This document shows positions 26,819 to 36,698 of a stretch of DNA of 64,000 nucleotides, in pieces (the stretch's first letter is position 1; each line of letters opens with the position of its first letter). The notes under the pieces were generated by a model. That model was not told the origin of the DNA, searched no databases, and was given only the letters and a program-made list of their open reading frames with translations. The stretch is taken from assembly GCF_000442315.1 (NCBI RefSeq), contig NZ_KE557321.1:258224-322223 (forward strand), read 5' to 3'. The translations under genes and the position numbers were made by a program. Source of the DNA: Rubellimicrobium thermophilum DSM 16684. Its GTDB lineage: Bacteria; Pseudomonadota; Alphaproteobacteria; Rhodobacterales; Rhodobacteraceae.

Positions 26819-27304
26819 CTAATCGGCCTTGTCCATCGGATCGGCGTTCAGATGCTCGTACTGCGTCTGGCCGACCCGGTCGAGAAGTTCGAGCTGCGTC
26901 TCGAGGAAATCGAGATGCCCTTCCTCGTCCTGCAGCAGCTCCTCGAAGAGCTTCTTGCTGACATAGTCGCCCACCTTGTCGCAATAGGCATAGGCCTCGC
27001 GGTAGAGGGCGATGGCATCCTTCTCGGCGGCCATGTCGGCCTCGAGCGTCTCGCGCGCATTCTGGCCGATGCGCAGGGGATCCAGCTTCTGGAGATTGGG
27101 ATGCCCCTCGAGAAAGATGATGCGGGCGATCAGCTTGTCGGCGTGGTGCATCTCTTCGATGCTTTCCTCGCGCGACTTGCGGGCCATGTGGCCAAGACCC
27201 CAGTCCTCCTGGAGACGGTAATGGAGCCAGTACTGGCTCACGGCGGTCAGTTCGCTGCGGAGTGCTCGGTTGAGATAGTCGATGACCTGAGGGTCGCCTT
27301 TCAT
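26819..27304 (-). CDS. bfr: bacterioferritin
   Basis: A 161-residue iron-storage protein that forms a 24-mer shell with heme at subunit interfaces. Ferroxidase and heme residues are visible: E18 in [30 protein letters not shown] (Glu and His ligands), and [20 protein letters not shown] (Glu, Glu, His). The heme Met is in IEEMHHAD. Length and sequence are typical. Its start overlaps the bfd stop by ATGA, so storage and release proteins are made together. Confidence 0.96.
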   Translation of the reverse strand: MKGDPQVIDYLNRALRSELTAVSQYWLHYRLQEDWGLGHMARKSREESIEEMHHADKLIARIIFLEGHPNLQKLDPLRIGQNARETLEADMAAEKDAIALYREAYAYCDKVGDYVSKKLFEELLQDEEGHLDFLETQLELLDRVGQTQYEHLNADPMDKAD

Positions 27305-27543
27305 CCTGCCTTGTCCTTCCGTCTGGCACGCAGGACCGGGATGCCCTGCGGAACCTTCAGGTTAGCATTGGCCTGCATCGTGGCAAGGAAGAGCGGCAGA
27401 CAGCCCCCGCAATCGGCCCGCTTGCCCAGCGCGCGATAGACCTTGCCCGGCGTAATGAGCGTCGTGGGATCGGCGGCACGCATCCAGTCGATGGCCGCAT
27501 GGATCTCCGAATCGGTGATGCCGGTGCAGTGGCAGACGATCAT
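27301..27543 (-). CDS. bfd: bacterioferritin-associated ferredoxin (Bfd-like [2Fe-2S])
   Basis: An 80-residue [2Fe-2S] protein. Cluster ligands are [14 protein letters not shown] (CxC) and [13 protein letters not shown] (CxxC), the BFD-like pattern. Bfd docks on bacterioferritin and reduces its heme so that iron can be released. It is usually induced by low iron; no clear iron box was found upstream by eye. ATG 27543 starts directly at the cluster motif, as in E. coli Bfd. It is coupled to bfr by a 4-base overlap. Confidence 0.9.
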   Translation of the reverse strand: MIVCHCTGITDSEIHAAIDWMRAADPTTLITPGKVYRALGKRADCGGCLPLFLATMQANANLKVPQGIPVLRARRKDKAG

Positions 27544-27941
27544 CGCGCTCATCCCGGAAAGGGGCCCGCTCATCGGCAGGATGCAGAGCGGACCCTGCAC
27601 GCCGGAAAGCCCGACGTCAATCCTGAGTGTAATGATCGACAACACATCCGCGCGAGACATCCACACGAGACATCCACACGAGACATCCACACGAGACATC
27701 CGCACGGGACGGATCGCAGCCGCTCCGGCAGGGGCTCCATGGGGGCTGCAGGCCGCCCGATCGCGGCGGTCGTGCCTCCGGGGAAGCGCCCCATGGGCTG
27801 CGAGCCGACCCCATCCGGAGGACCCGTCGCCCGGCGCCAGGCTGAGGTCCGGAGGCCAGTCAACCGAAAGCGGTCTGACCACTTGACCGCAAGACCCTCT
27901 CCGCCGCAATCTGCCGCCACATGACAAGGGAGGAGACTGCC
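27544..27941. other. divergent intergenic region, bfd / Gfo-Idh gene
   Basis: About 400 bases holding the control regions of bfd and the oxidoreductase gene. The main feature is the 13-bp tandem repeat described separately. The A+T-richer stretch before it (GAGTGTAATGATCGACAACA) is the best place for the bfd promoter. A good ribosome site, GGGAGGA (27928-27934), serves the ATG at 27942. Confidence 0.5.
27649..27713. repeat. 13-bp tandem repeat, about five copies
   Basis: Three perfect head-to-tail copies of CACACGAGACATC (27662-27674, 27675-27687, 27688-27700), flanked by a degenerate copy on each side (CGCGCGAGACATC at 27649-27661 and CGCACGGGACGGA at 27701-27713). The repeat lies midway between the divergent bfd and oxidoreductase genes. 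The units have no spacers, so this is not a CRISPR array. Confidence 0.85.
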
Positions 27942-28988
27942 ATGACGGCCCGGATCGGAGTCGTGGGCATCGGCTGGTGGGCGGTGACGATGCACATCCC
28001 CACACTCCAGTCCTGTGAAGGGGTGGACGTGGCCGCGATCTGCGATCTGGATGCAGAGCGGCTCCGCGTCGCGGGTGATCGCTTCGGCATCGCCGCGCGC
28101 CATGACGACTCGACCGGATGCTGGCGACCGAACAGCTCGATGGCCTGGTGGTCGCCACGCCCCATGTCGCCCATGCCGGACCCGCGATCGCCGGACTCGA
28201 GGGGGTGCCATGTCCTCGTCGAGAAGCCCATGGCCACATCCGCACGGGATGCCCGCGCCATCGCCGAAGCCGCCGCACGCAGCGGGCGGCAGGTCATGGT
28301 GCCTACGGGCCTGAACTTCACGCGCTTTTCCGCCCGCGCTGCGCAATGGGTCCGCTCGGGGCGCATCGGAACGCTGCGCCATGTCGTGTGCCAGATGGGA
28401 TCGCCCCTCGACGACCTCTTCGCCGGCAGGCCCATGGCGGAAACCGCCGATCACCTCTTCCGTCCACCCCCCTCCACCTGGTCCGACCCGGCACGCGCCG
28501 GCGGCTATGGCTGGGGACAGCTCTCCCATGCGCTGGCCTGGGTCGCCTATGTCACAGACATGGGGCTCGACTGCATCGGATGCCTCGATGTGAAGTCGCC
28601 CACCGGCGTGGACTATTACGATGCCGCCATGGGACGATTCGCGAACGGGGCGACCTTCGCGCTGTCGGGGGCGTCCACGGTGCCCAAGCATGTGGGCATG
28701 CACACCGATGTGCGCCTCTATGGGACCGAGGGCATGATCCATTTCTCCAACCTGCCGGCCCGGCTCGAACTGCGGCGCCATGACGGTCAAGACGAGGCCC
28801 TGCCCCTCACCGATCTCGAAGGGCTCTATGACGGATCGCTGCCCGTGAAGGCCTTCGCACGGCTCTGCCGCGGCGAGGCGGTGGAAAACGCATCGGACGC
28901 CCTGAACGGCTGGCGCGTCACGGCCGCCCTCGATGCGCTGTATCGTGCCGCCGCATCGGGACGCATCGAAAAGGTGGAGGGACGCTAG
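27942..28988 (+). pseudogene. Gfo/Idh/MocA family NAD(P)-dependent oxidoreductase with two compensating frameshifts
   Basis: A protein of about 348 residues with an N-terminal Rossmann domain (ARIGVVGIGWWAVTMHIPTL) and the family catalytic motif CHVLVEKPMATSARDARAIA (EKP Lys). The C-terminal domain includes GGYGWGQLSHALAWVAYVTD and RLYGTEGMIHFSN. Between about 28112 and 28202 the expected LDGLVVATPHVAHAGPAIAG lies in another frame: one base is missing near GACGACTCG and one G is extra in GAGGGGGTGCC. Members oxidise or reduce sugars, inositols or their derivatives. The isomerase gene starts directly at its stop, suggesting a two-step catabolic pair. Confidence 0.8.
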
Positions 28989-29828
28989 ATGCGCCTCTCG
29001 GTCACGAGCTGGTCCTTCCCGCAGCTCACGCTGACCGAAGTCGCCGGCCTGGCCCGGACGCTGGGGATCGGGGCGGTGGATGTGGGCTATTTCTACCGCT
29101 CGGCCCTGTCGCGGGACGCCATCCTGCAGGATCCCGAAGGCGAGGCCCGACGCCTGCACGCCACCTTGGGCGGCATCAGGCCCGCCAATCTCTACCACCT
29201 CTTCGGCAGGACTCTTGCCGAGCGGAACCTGGCACAGCCCGGCACGCTGAAGGCGAACCTGCATGACCTGCACAGCGTGCTGCTCTTTGCCGAGGCCGCC
29301 GACATCCCCACCGTCTTCATCCTGCCCGGAATCGTCAATCCGGGGCAATCGCGTCGGGATGCGGCGCAGATCGCAACCGAAGCGCTGCAGGCGATGCTCG
29401 AACTGCCCGGCGCGCGCCAGCGGCTCTGCCTGGAGCCGCATGTCCATTCCTGGCTCGAGAGCCCCGATCTCGTCCACCGGCTGATCGAGACGACAGGCAT
29501 GCGCATCGTCCTCGACCCCGCGCATTTCCTGTGCCTCGGATACCCGCAGGCCGAGATCGACAACCTCGCCCCCCATGCCGCCCATGTGCATCTGCGGCAG
29601 GCACGGCCCGGCGCGCTCCAGGCGAAATTCGCCGAAGGCACGATCAACTTTCCCGCCCTGTTCGGCACGCTGCGCGAGGCCGGCTATGACGGCTACCTCG
29701 CCCTCGAGGCGGTGCATCAGGACTACATGGGCACGCTGCATGAGGACGTGCTGACCGAGACGGTGCGGATGCGCGACGCCTTCCGGAGCTGGAGCGCGCA
29801 GGACGGCGCCGGCGCCGAGGGCGCCTGA
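28989..29828 (+). CDS. sugar phosphate isomerase/epimerase (IolE/MocC-like TIM barrel)
   Basis: A 279-residue xylose-isomerase-like TIM-barrel protein. Metal-binding residues are visible in LCLEPHVHSWLESPDLVHRL (Glu), MRIVLDPAHFLCLG (Asp), AAHVHLRQARPG (His) and YLALEAVHQDY (Glu). Such proteins isomerise, epimerise or dehydrate sugars and inosose-type ketones. The gene follows the Gfo/Idh oxidoreductase with no gap and was probably made for the same pathway. The substrate is unknown; the pair lacks a transporter or regulator next to it. Confidence 0.85.
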   Translation: MRLSVTSWSFPQLTLTEVAGLARTLGIGAVDVGYFYRSALSRDAILQDPEGEARRLHATLGGIRPANLYHLFGRTLAERNLAQPGTLKANLHDLHSVLLFAEAADIPTVFILPGIVNPGQSRRDAAQIATEALQAMLELPGARQRLCLEPHVHSWLESPDLVHRLIETTGMRIVLDPAHFLCLGYPQAEIDNLAPHAAHVHLRQARPGALQAKFAEGTINFPALFGTLREAGYDGYLALEAVHQDYMGTLHEDVLTETVRMRDAFRSWSAQDGAGAEGA

Positions 29829-29892
29829 GCGGATCCTGCATGCAGATGGCCGGCCGGTTTGCATCACTTTTGCCTCACTCCTCCTGTCCCGG

Positions 29893-29919
29893 GGGGCGAA
29901 TCGGACGGTCAGTCGCCCC
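29893..29919 (+). terminator. hairpin downstream of the isomerase gene
   Basis: GGGGCGA (29893-29899) pairs with TCGCCCC (29913-29919) around a 13-base loop, 64 bases after the stop. No T-tract. An A-rich stretch just downstream (CAGAAAAAGGTTAAGAT) probably belongs to the promoter of the next gene. Confidence 0.45.
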
Positions 29920-30071
29920 GATCCCGCTTGTCGCAGAAAAAGGTTAAGATTCGGTTGACGACGCCGGGCGCAGGCCACCGCCCCGGCACCATGCCGCCGA
30001 TGGGCCGAGGCCCGGCTTGCCCGGCCGGCCCTCGGCGTCCAGACTGACCCGGCAGGGGACAGGAGTGCCTC

Positions 30072-30887
30072 ATGAGGATCGGAATGCGGGCCTGCGCTGT
30101 GGCGGCCATGCTGGCGGGTCTGGCCGCCTGTGGCAGCCTGGCACCGCCCCCCCCGACACAGGGAGCGGCCGTGCCGATGTCCCCGGCGCCTGTCGCCGCG
30201 CCACGCTTCGGCGATGCCCGCCCCGTCCTCTGGCGCGGACCGGGGCCGGCGGCCCATCCGGTCCATGGGATCGACATCTCGCGCTATCAGACCGCCATCC
30301 ACTGGCCCACGGCGCGGGATGCGGGCGTGAGTTTCGCCTTCATCAAGGCCACCGAAGGAGCAGACCGCCTCGATCCGGCCTTCGCACGCCACTGGGCCGA
30401 GGCCCGCGCGGCGGGCATCCCGCGAGGGGCCTATCATTTCTACTATTTCTGCCGCAGCGCCGAGGATCAGGCGCGCTGGTTCATCACCCATGTGCCCAAG
30501 GAGCGCGGCGCGCTGGCCCCTGTGGTGGATCTCGAATGGAACCCCCATTCGCCGACCTGCACCTGGCGCCCGGACCCGGCCCATGTCAGGGCCGAGGTGC
30601 TGCGCTTTCTGGATCTGCTCGAAGCGCATTACGGCCAGCGCCCCCTGATCTATACCGAGCCGGGCTTCTGGCAGGACAACGGGCTGGAGCAGCTCCGGGG
30701 AGAGGAGCTGTGGCTGCGTTCGGTCGCCGCCCATCCGGAAGAGGTCTATGGCCGGCGCGGATGGACCTTCTGGCAGTATTCGGGAACCGGCCTGGTGCCG
30801 GGTGTGCAGGGCCAGGTGGATCTCAATGCCTTTGGCGGCACCATCGCCCAGTGGCGGCGCTGGCTGGCGGCGCGGTCGCTGCGCTGA
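30072..30887 (+). CDS. GH25 lysozyme-like lipoprotein
   Basis: A 271-residue envelope protein. The lipobox LAAC (Cys20) follows a signal sequence starting MRIGMRACAVAAML, so it should be lipid-anchored. The GH25 (Chalaropsis-type lysozyme) domain spans about residues 64-265 with HGIDISRYQTAIHW, FAFIKATEGADRLDPAF, APVVDLEWNPH (catalytic DxE) and WTFWQYSGTGLVPGVQGQVD. It hydrolyses the MurNAc-GlcNAc bond of peptidoglycan, most likely for wall remodelling. It stands alone between the isomerase pair and the convergent fds operon. Confidence 0.92.
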   Translation: MRIGMRACAVAAMLAGLAACGSLAPPPPTQGAAVPMSPAPVAAPRFGDARPVLWRGPGPAAHPVHGIDISRYQTAIHWPTARDAGVSFAFIKATEGADRLDPAFARHWAEARAAGIPRGAYHFYYFCRSAEDQARWFITHVPKERGALAPVVDLEWNPHSPTCTWRPDPAHVRAEVLRFLDLLEAHYGQRPLIYTEPGFWQDNGLEQLRGEELWLRSVAAHPEEVYGRRGWTFWQYSGTGLVPGVQGQVDLNAFGGTIAQWRRWLAARSLR

Positions 30888-30951
30888 AGAAGGAGCGCGC
30901 GCCCTCGGGATGGGAACGGCGCAGGATCCCCAAGGGTGCAGGCCCCTTCTC

Positions 30952-31185
30952 TCAGGCGCTGCGGGCCGGTTCGGGCAGGCGTGCAACAGCCTCGCGCGCG
31001 AGGGGGGAGAGGCCTTCGCCCCCCGCGTCCAGATGGGCGCGGATCGCCGCGCGCATGCGCGGATCCCAGTAGGCGCGCAGATGGGCCGCCACCTCGGCCG
31101 CGGGATCGGCATGGCGCTGGGTCGCGAAGAAGGCGGCGATCTGGTTCGCCATGGCCACGAGTTTGGGCATGTTTCCGGCAGGCAT
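30952..31185 (-). CDS. fdsD: formate dehydrogenase delta subunit FdsD
   Basis: A 77-residue protein matching the small delta subunit of NAD-dependent molybdenum formate dehydrogenases. NMPKLVAMANQIAAFFATQR and HLRAYWDPRMRAAIRAHLDA (conserved WDPRMR) are the family core. FdsD helps maturation or stability of the FdsABG complex and is not itself redox active. It ends the fdsGBACD operon and starts 8 bases after the fdhD stop. Confidence 0.93.
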   Translation of the reverse strand: MPAGNMPKLVAMANQIAAFFATQRHADPAAEVAAHLRAYWDPRMRAAIRAHLDAGGEGLSPLAREAVARLPEPARSA

Positions 31186-31193
31186 GGGAGGAG

Positions 31194-32064
31194 TCAGACG
31201 GTTCCTGAAGGGGCGCGATGCGCATCACGGTCCTGCGTCGGGCGGTGGGCCACGATGCGCGGGGATGGGTGAAGACCTGCACGGCGCCGCGCGACAGCGA
31301 AGCCAGCGTGAGATTTGCCGCATCGGCCAGGCGCACGGCGCGCGCGGTGGGGGCCGAGACGGCCAGCAGGATCGGGCAACCCGCCATGACCGCCTTCTGC
31401 ACCATCTCTACCGACAGGCGCGAGGTGAGGGCGATGGCCCCCTGAGTGCAGTCGATGCCGGCGCGGTGAAGCGCCCCGATCAGCTTGTCGAGCGCATTGT
31501 GGCGGCCCACATCCTCGCGCGCCATCAGGATCCCTTCGCCCGGGCGCCAGAAGCCCGCGGCGTGGACGGCGCGCGTCTCGTCATGCAGGGGCTGCCAGTC
31601 GCGCAGCTCGCCCAGGGCAAAGCGGACATCGGTGACGGTCAGGGTGACAGGGGCCTCGGGCAGGGGGGGAGGGGACGCAGCGCCTGTCCGATCGAGTCGA
31701 TCCCGCACAGGCCGCAGCCGACAGGGCCGACGGTGGCCCGGCGACGGGCACGGAGAGTGGTCTCCAGATCCGGGGGCAGCCACATCCGTGCCTCGATGGC
31801 CGGACCGCTGTCCGTGTCATGAGCCACCACCTCCACGGGGGGGAGCGCCTCGCGCGGGGCGATGCCTTCGGTCAGGGTGAAGCCGGTGGCGAAATCCTCG
31901 ATATCCGCGGGGGTGGCCATCATCACGGCCTGGGTGCCGCCGTTGTAGACAAGGGCAACCGGCGTCTCCTCCGGCAGGGTGCGGGCTGCCTCCCCGCCGC
32001 CGGGGATCTGCACGCGCAGGCGCGCGGTGGGGGCCGGCGCGGGGACCATGCCGGCGACGGTCAT
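31194..32064 (-). pseudogene. fdhD: formate dehydrogenase sulfurtransferase FdhD (FdsC), two frameshifts
   Basis: FdhD/FdsC transfers sulfur to the bis-MGD cofactor and hands it to FdsA. The first frame gives ETPVALVYNGGTQAVMMATP, FATGFTLTEGI and the Cys pair VGCGLCGIDS. At a run of seven C (about 31672) one C is missing; the next frame continues LPEAPVTLTVTDVRFALGEL, REDVGRHNALDKLIGALHRA, LTSRLSVEMVQKAVMAGCPI to VQVFTHP. One more C-run deletion near 31272 brings in RIVAHRPTQDRDAHRAPSGT and a stop at 31194. With both corrected the protein is about 290 residues, normal for the family. Its ATG at 32064 overlaps the fdsA stop (ATGA). Confidence 0.82.
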
Positions 32065-34966
32065 TCCGCCGCAGGCAGGATCCGCCGCGACCGTTCCGTC
32101 AGGGCTGCATAGTCGCGCTGCCAGTCCGACGGCCCGTTCGAGAGCGAGACCTGCACGGCGGTCACCTTGTATTCGGGGCAGTTGGTCGCCCAGTCGGAGT
32201 GGTCGGTCGTGACCACATTGGCCTGCGTCAGCGGATGGTGGAAGGTCGTGTAGACCACCCCCGGTGCGACGCGGTCGGTGATCGTGGCGCGCAGAGAGGT
32301 CTCGCCCGAACGCGAGGCGAGGCGGACCCAGTCCCCCTCCTTGATGCCCCGCATCTCGGCATCGTGAGGATGGATCTCGAGGCGGTCCTCCTCGTGCCAG
32401 ATGGTGTTGGCGGTGCGTCGCGTCTGGGCGCCGACATTGTACTGTGACAGGATCCGCCCGGTGGTCAGCAGCAGCGGGAAGCGCGGCCCGGTGCGTTCCT
32501 CGGTCGGGATGTACTCGGTCAGGATGAAGCGCCCCTTGCCGCGCACGAAACCGTCCACATGCATGACGGGCGTGCCTTCCGGGGCCTTCTCGTTGCAGGG
32601 CCACTGGACCGAACCCAGACGGTCGAGCAGCGCGAAGGAAACCCCGGCGAAGCTGGGCGTGGTGGCGGCGATCTCGTCCATGATCTGGGAGGGATGGGTA
32701 TAGGTCCAGCCCGCCCCCATCGCATTGGCGAGAAGCTGGGTCACCTCCCAGTCGGCGTAGCCGTTCTTCGGCTGCATCACCTTGCGCACGCGGTTGATGC
32801 GGCGTTCGGCATTGGTGAAGGTCCCGTCCTTCTCGAGGAAGGTGCAGCCCGGCAGGAAGACATGGGCGTAGTTCGCCGTCTCGTTCAGGAAGAGATCCTG
32901 GACGATCACGCAGTCCATCGCCGCAAGACCGGCCGCGACATGGCGGGTGTCCGGGTCGGACTGGAGGATGTCCTCGCCCTGGATGTAGATGCCCTTGAAC
33001 GTCCCCTCGATCGCGGCATCGAGCATGTTGGGGATGCGCAGGCCCGGCTCGCGGTCGATCACCGTGCCCCAGATGCTCTCGAACACGGCGCGGGTGGCGT
33101 CGTCGCTGACATGGCGGTAGCCCGGCAGCTCGTGCGGGAAGCTGCCCATGTCACAGCTGCCCTGCACGTTGTTCTGCCCGCGCAGCGGATTCACCCCCAC
33201 CCCGGGCGCCGATATTGCCCGTCAGCATGGCCAGATTGGCGATGGCCATGACGGTGGTCGATCCCTGGGAATGTTCGGTCACGCCGAGGCCGTAATAGAT
33301 CGCCCCCGTTGCCGCCCGTGGCATAGAGCCGCGCCGCGGCGCGCAGATCGGCCGCCGGCACGCCGGTCAGCGCCTCGGTCGCCTCCGGGCTGTGGCGCGG
33401 GTCGGAGACGAATTCGGCATAATGCTGGAACTCCTCCCAGTCGCAGCGCTCGCGGATGAAGCGCTCGTCATGCAGGCCCTCGGTCACGATGACATGGGCC
33501 ATCGCCGTCAGCACCGCGACATTCGTCCCCGGCCGCAGCGCGAGATGATACGCCGCCTCCACATGCGGAGAGCGCACCAGATCGATGCGGCGGGGATCGA
33601 TGACGATGAGCCGGGCCCCTTGGCGCAGGCGCCGCTTGAGCCGCGAGGCAAAGACGGGATGCCCGTCCGTCGGATTGGCGCCGATGATCACCGCCACATC
33701 CGTGTGTTCGACCGAATCGAAATCCTGCGTGCCGGCCGAGGTGCCGAAGGTCTGGCGCAACCCGTAGCCCGTGGGCGAATGGCAGACGCGGGCGCAGGTA
33801 TCGGTGTTGTTGTTGCCGAACACGCTGCGGATCAGCTTCTGGACCAGATAGGTCTCCTCGTTGGTGCAGCGCGAGGAAGTGATGCCGCCGATGCTGTGCC
33901 GCCCGTGCCGGGCCTGGATGGCCCGCAGGCGGGTGGCGGCGAAGGTGATGGCCTCGTCCCAGCCGACCACGCGCCAGGGCTCGTCGATGCTCTCGCGGAT
34001 CATCGGTTCGAGGATGCGGTCGCGATGGGTGGCATAGCCCCAGGCAAAGCGGCCCTTGACGCAGGAATGGCCGCGATTGGCCTTGCCATGCTTCCACGGC
34101 ACCATCCGCACCACGGTATCGCCCTGGGCCTCGGCCTCGAACTGGCAGCCGACGCCGCAATAGGCGCAGGTCGTCACCACGCTGCGCGTGGGCAGGCCGA
34201 GCTCGATGACCGATTTCTCCATCAGCGAGCCGGTGGGACAGACCTGCACGCAGGCCCCGCAGGACACGCAGTCCGAGGAGAGATAGTCCTCCCCCGCCAT
34301 GCCGGGGCGCATGCGGCTCTCGAAGCCGCGGCCTTCGATGGTCAGGGCGAAGGTGCCCTGGATCTCGTCGCAGGCCCGCACGCAGAGATTGCAGACGATG
34401 CACTGGGCCGGGTCATAGGCGAAATAGGGGTTGGAGGCATCCACGGGGCGGAAGCGGGGATTGTCCGCCGGTTCCGCATGGCTGGCCATCCGGCCGCCTT
34501 CGGGGGCCTTGTAGCGCACGGCATTCAGTCCCACCACCGCCGCCATGCGCTGCAGCGGGGTGCCGCGGTTCATCGGGCCCGCCAGCCCCTGCTGCGGCTG
34601 ATCCGAGGCATAGAGCTCCATCACGCCGCGGCGCAGGCGGCGGAGCGTGTCGGTCTGGGTGTGCACGACCATGCCTTCGGCGACTGGCGTCGTGCAGGAG
34701 GCAGGCGTGCCGCGCCGCCCCTCGATCTCCACCAGGCAGAGCCGGCAGGACCCCCAGGCCTCGAGCGAATCGGTGGCGCAGAGCTTGGGGATCTCGATCC
34801 CCGCGAGGGCGGCGGCGCGCATGACCGAGGTTCCCTCCGGCACGGTCACGGCAAAGCCGTCGATGGTCAGCGTCACGGTCCGGTTCGACCGCCGGGCAGG
34901 GGTGCCGAGATCGCGGTCGTCGAAGGCCGGGGCACCGTCATGGCCGGGAATGACGAAGTCCTTCAT
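32061..34966 (-). pseudogene. fdsA: NAD-dependent formate dehydrogenase catalytic subunit FdsA, two frameshifts
   Basis: A Mo-bis-MGD subunit of about 968 residues that oxidises formate to CO2 in the cytoplasm. A NuoG-like [2Fe-2S] domain (LEAWGSCRLCLVEIEGRRGT) is followed by His/Cys cluster regions, ferredoxin-like [4Fe-4S] motifs (CIVCNLCVRACDEIQG, CVSCGACVQVCPTGSLMEKS), CAYCGVGCQFEAEAQGD and the active-site region NTDTCARVCHSPTGYGL with Cys rather than selenocysteine. Near 33305 an extra G in GGGGG shifts the frame. Another in the 33194-33198 run restores it at NPLRGQNNVQGSCDMGSFPH. The C-terminal molydopterin-binding domain (FPLLLTTGRILSQYNVGAQT) is intact. A sequencing indel is likely. 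Confidence 0.88.
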
Positions 34967-35114
34967 GGGCAGGCCCTCCGGGCGGTGACCCCGCGAAGGC
35001 GGGACGCGGGGCGATGAGGCATGGGGCGATTCCCTCCGTCAGCATGGGGTGGACGGCAGGCGAATCGCAGGAAAGACTCAAGATCCGGTTCACGGACCGC
35101 GCGCCGCAGGCGCA

Positions 35115-35138
35115 ATCCGCGCAACACCCCGTCGGGGC
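35115..35138 (-). repeat. intergenic hairpin motif, copy A (fdsB-fdsA gap)
   Basis: Read on the minus strand: GCCCCGACGGGGTGTTGCGC then GGAT. It is a CCCC/GGGG hairpin with a TGTTGCGCG tail, in the unusually long 208-base gap between fdsB and fdsA. A close relative stands at 55882-55906. It might be an RNA processing or attenuation signal setting subunit ratios; that is inference. Confidence 0.45.
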
Positions 35139-35174
35139 GGCGGGCGGCAGGGCGGGGCAGGGGGGCAGACGGTC

Positions 35175-36698
35175 TCATGCCGCGGCCCTCCGGGTGCGGG
35201 CGAAGTCCTCGGGCCAATGCGTCAGGGCCGACAGCACCGGGTAGGGGGTGAAGCCGCCCAGCGCGCAGAGGGAGCCGAGCTTCATCGTCTCGCACAGATC
35301 GGTCAGCAGGGGGAGCGCCTCCGGATCGCCCTGGGCGATGCGGTCGATCGTCTCCATCCCGCGTACGGCACCGATGCGGCAGGGGGTGCATTTGCCGCAG
35401 GATTCGACGGCGCAGAACTCCATCGCGAAGCGCGCCTGTTCCAGCATGTCCACGCTGTCGTCGAACACGACGATTCCGGCATGGCCGATCAGGCCGCCGG
35501 CGCCGTCGAACTCCTCGTAGCCGAAGGGTGTGTCGAAGAGCGAGGGGGGGAAATAGGCGCCGAGCGGCCCACCCACCTGCACCGCCTTGACCGGGCGGCC
35601 CGAGGCCGTGCCCCCGGCGATGTCATGGACGATCTCGCCCAGGCTGAGGCCGAAGGCGACCTCGCACAGACCGCCGCGCTTCACATTGCCCGCGATCTGG
35701 AGCGGGATCGTTCCCCGCGACCGGCCCAGACCGTAATCCCGGTAGGCCGCCGCCCCATGAGCCATGATCCAGGGCACGGCCGCGAGGCTCAGCACATTGT
35801 TGACCACCGTGGGCCGGCCGAACAGCCCTTCGAGCGCGGGCAGCGGGGGCTTGGCCCGCACCACGCCGCGCCGGCCTTCGAGGCTGTTGAGCAGGGAGGT
35901 TTCCTCTCCGCAGACATAGGCGCCGGCGCCGACGCGCACCTCCATGTCGAAGGCGGGACCCTGACCCAGCAGCGCCGGCCCGAGCAGACCCGCCGCGCGG
36001 GCGATGCGGATCGCCTCTTCCATGACGGCGATGGCATCGGGATATTCGGAGCGGATGTAGACATAGCCCTTCGTCGCCCCCACCGACAGGCCGCAGATGG
36101 CCATCCCCTCGATGAGGCAGAAGGGATCCCCTTCCATCAGCATACGATCGGCGAAGGTGCCCGAATCCCCCTCGTCGGCATTGCAGACGACATATTTCTG
36201 CGGCGCCGGGGCCTGGGCGACGGTGGCCCATTTGATCCCCGTGGGAAAGCCCGCCCCGCCGCGCCCGCGCAGGCCGGAATCCCTGACCGTCGCGATCCTC
36301 TCCTCCGGAGTCATGGCCAGGGCGGCGCGCAGACCGGCAAGCCCGCCATGGGCTTCATACTCTGCCAGCGAGAGCGGATCGGTCAGGCCCACCCGGGCAA
36401 AGGTCAGGCGCGTCTGCCGGGCGAAGAAGGGGATCGCCTCGACCGGCCCGAGGGCCTTGTCGCTCTGCCCGTCGAGGATCGCGGGGATGTCGGCCGGCGC
36501 GCAGGGGCCGAAGGCAGTCCGGCCCTGCGGCGTCTCGATCTCCACCAGCGGTTCCAGCCACACCATGCCGCGGCTGCCGTTGCGGACCAGGGTCGCGTCG
36601 AGGCCGCGGGCGGCGATCTCCCGCAGGACGGCCGCAGCCACGGCATCGGCGCCCAGCGCGCGCGCGGCGGCATCGCGGGGGACGAAGATCCGCATCAT
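35175..36698 (-). CDS. fdsB: formate dehydrogenase NADH-binding flavoprotein FdsB
   Basis: A 507-residue NuoF-like subunit that passes electrons from the iron-sulfur chain to NAD through FMN. The FMN/NAD region has DSGLRGRGGAGFPTGIKW, VVCNADEGDSGTFADRMLME and GAGAYVCGEETSLLNSLEGR. The [4Fe-4S] site is ESCGKCTPCRIGAVRG with a further Cys in LGSLCALGG. A thioredoxin-like N-terminal domain (MRIFVPRDAAARALGADAVA) is fused to the NuoF part, as in other FdsB proteins. Its ATG at 36698 overlaps the fdsG stop (ATGA). No frameshift. Confidence 0.95.
   Translation of the reverse strand: MMRIFVPRDAAARALGADAVAAAVLREIAARGLDATLVRNGSRGMVWLEPLVEIETPQGRTAFGPCAPADIPAILDGQSDKALGPVEAIPFFARQTRLTFARVGLTDPLSLAEYEAHGGLAGLRAALAMTPEERIATVRDSGLRGRGGAGFPTGIKWATVAQAPAPQKYVVCNADEGDSGTFADRMLMEGDPFCLIEGMAICGLSVGATKGYVYIRSEYPDAIAVMEEAIRIARAAGLLGPALLGQGPAFDMEVRVGAGAYVCGEETSLLNSLEGRRGVVRAKPPLPALEGLFGRPTVVNNVLSLAAVPWIMAHGAAAYRDYGLGRSRGTIPLQIAGNVKRGGLCEVAFGLSLGEIVHDIAGGTASGRPVKAVQVGGPLGAYFPPSLFDTPFGYEEFDGAGGLIGHAGIVVFDDSVDMLEQARFAMEFCAVESCGKCTPCRIGAVRGMETIDRIAQGDPEALPLLTDLCETMKLGSLCALGGFTPYPVLSALTHWPEDFARTRRAAA

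Noticed and set aside
27649-27713. Possible CRISPR array
   Set aside because: The 13-bp units are contiguous with no spacers, and no cas gene is in the window.
28100-28210. Programmed frameshifting in the Gfo/Idh gene
   Set aside because: Two opposite shifts within 90 bases, one in a G run, are better explained by sequencing errors; no slippery heptamer with downstream stem was seen.
33750-33850. Possible selenocysteine (in-frame TGA) in formate dehydrogenase
   Set aside because: The active-site codon in CARVCHSPTG is a normal Cys codon; the frame problem in fdsA lies 500 bases further on and is due to G-run indels.
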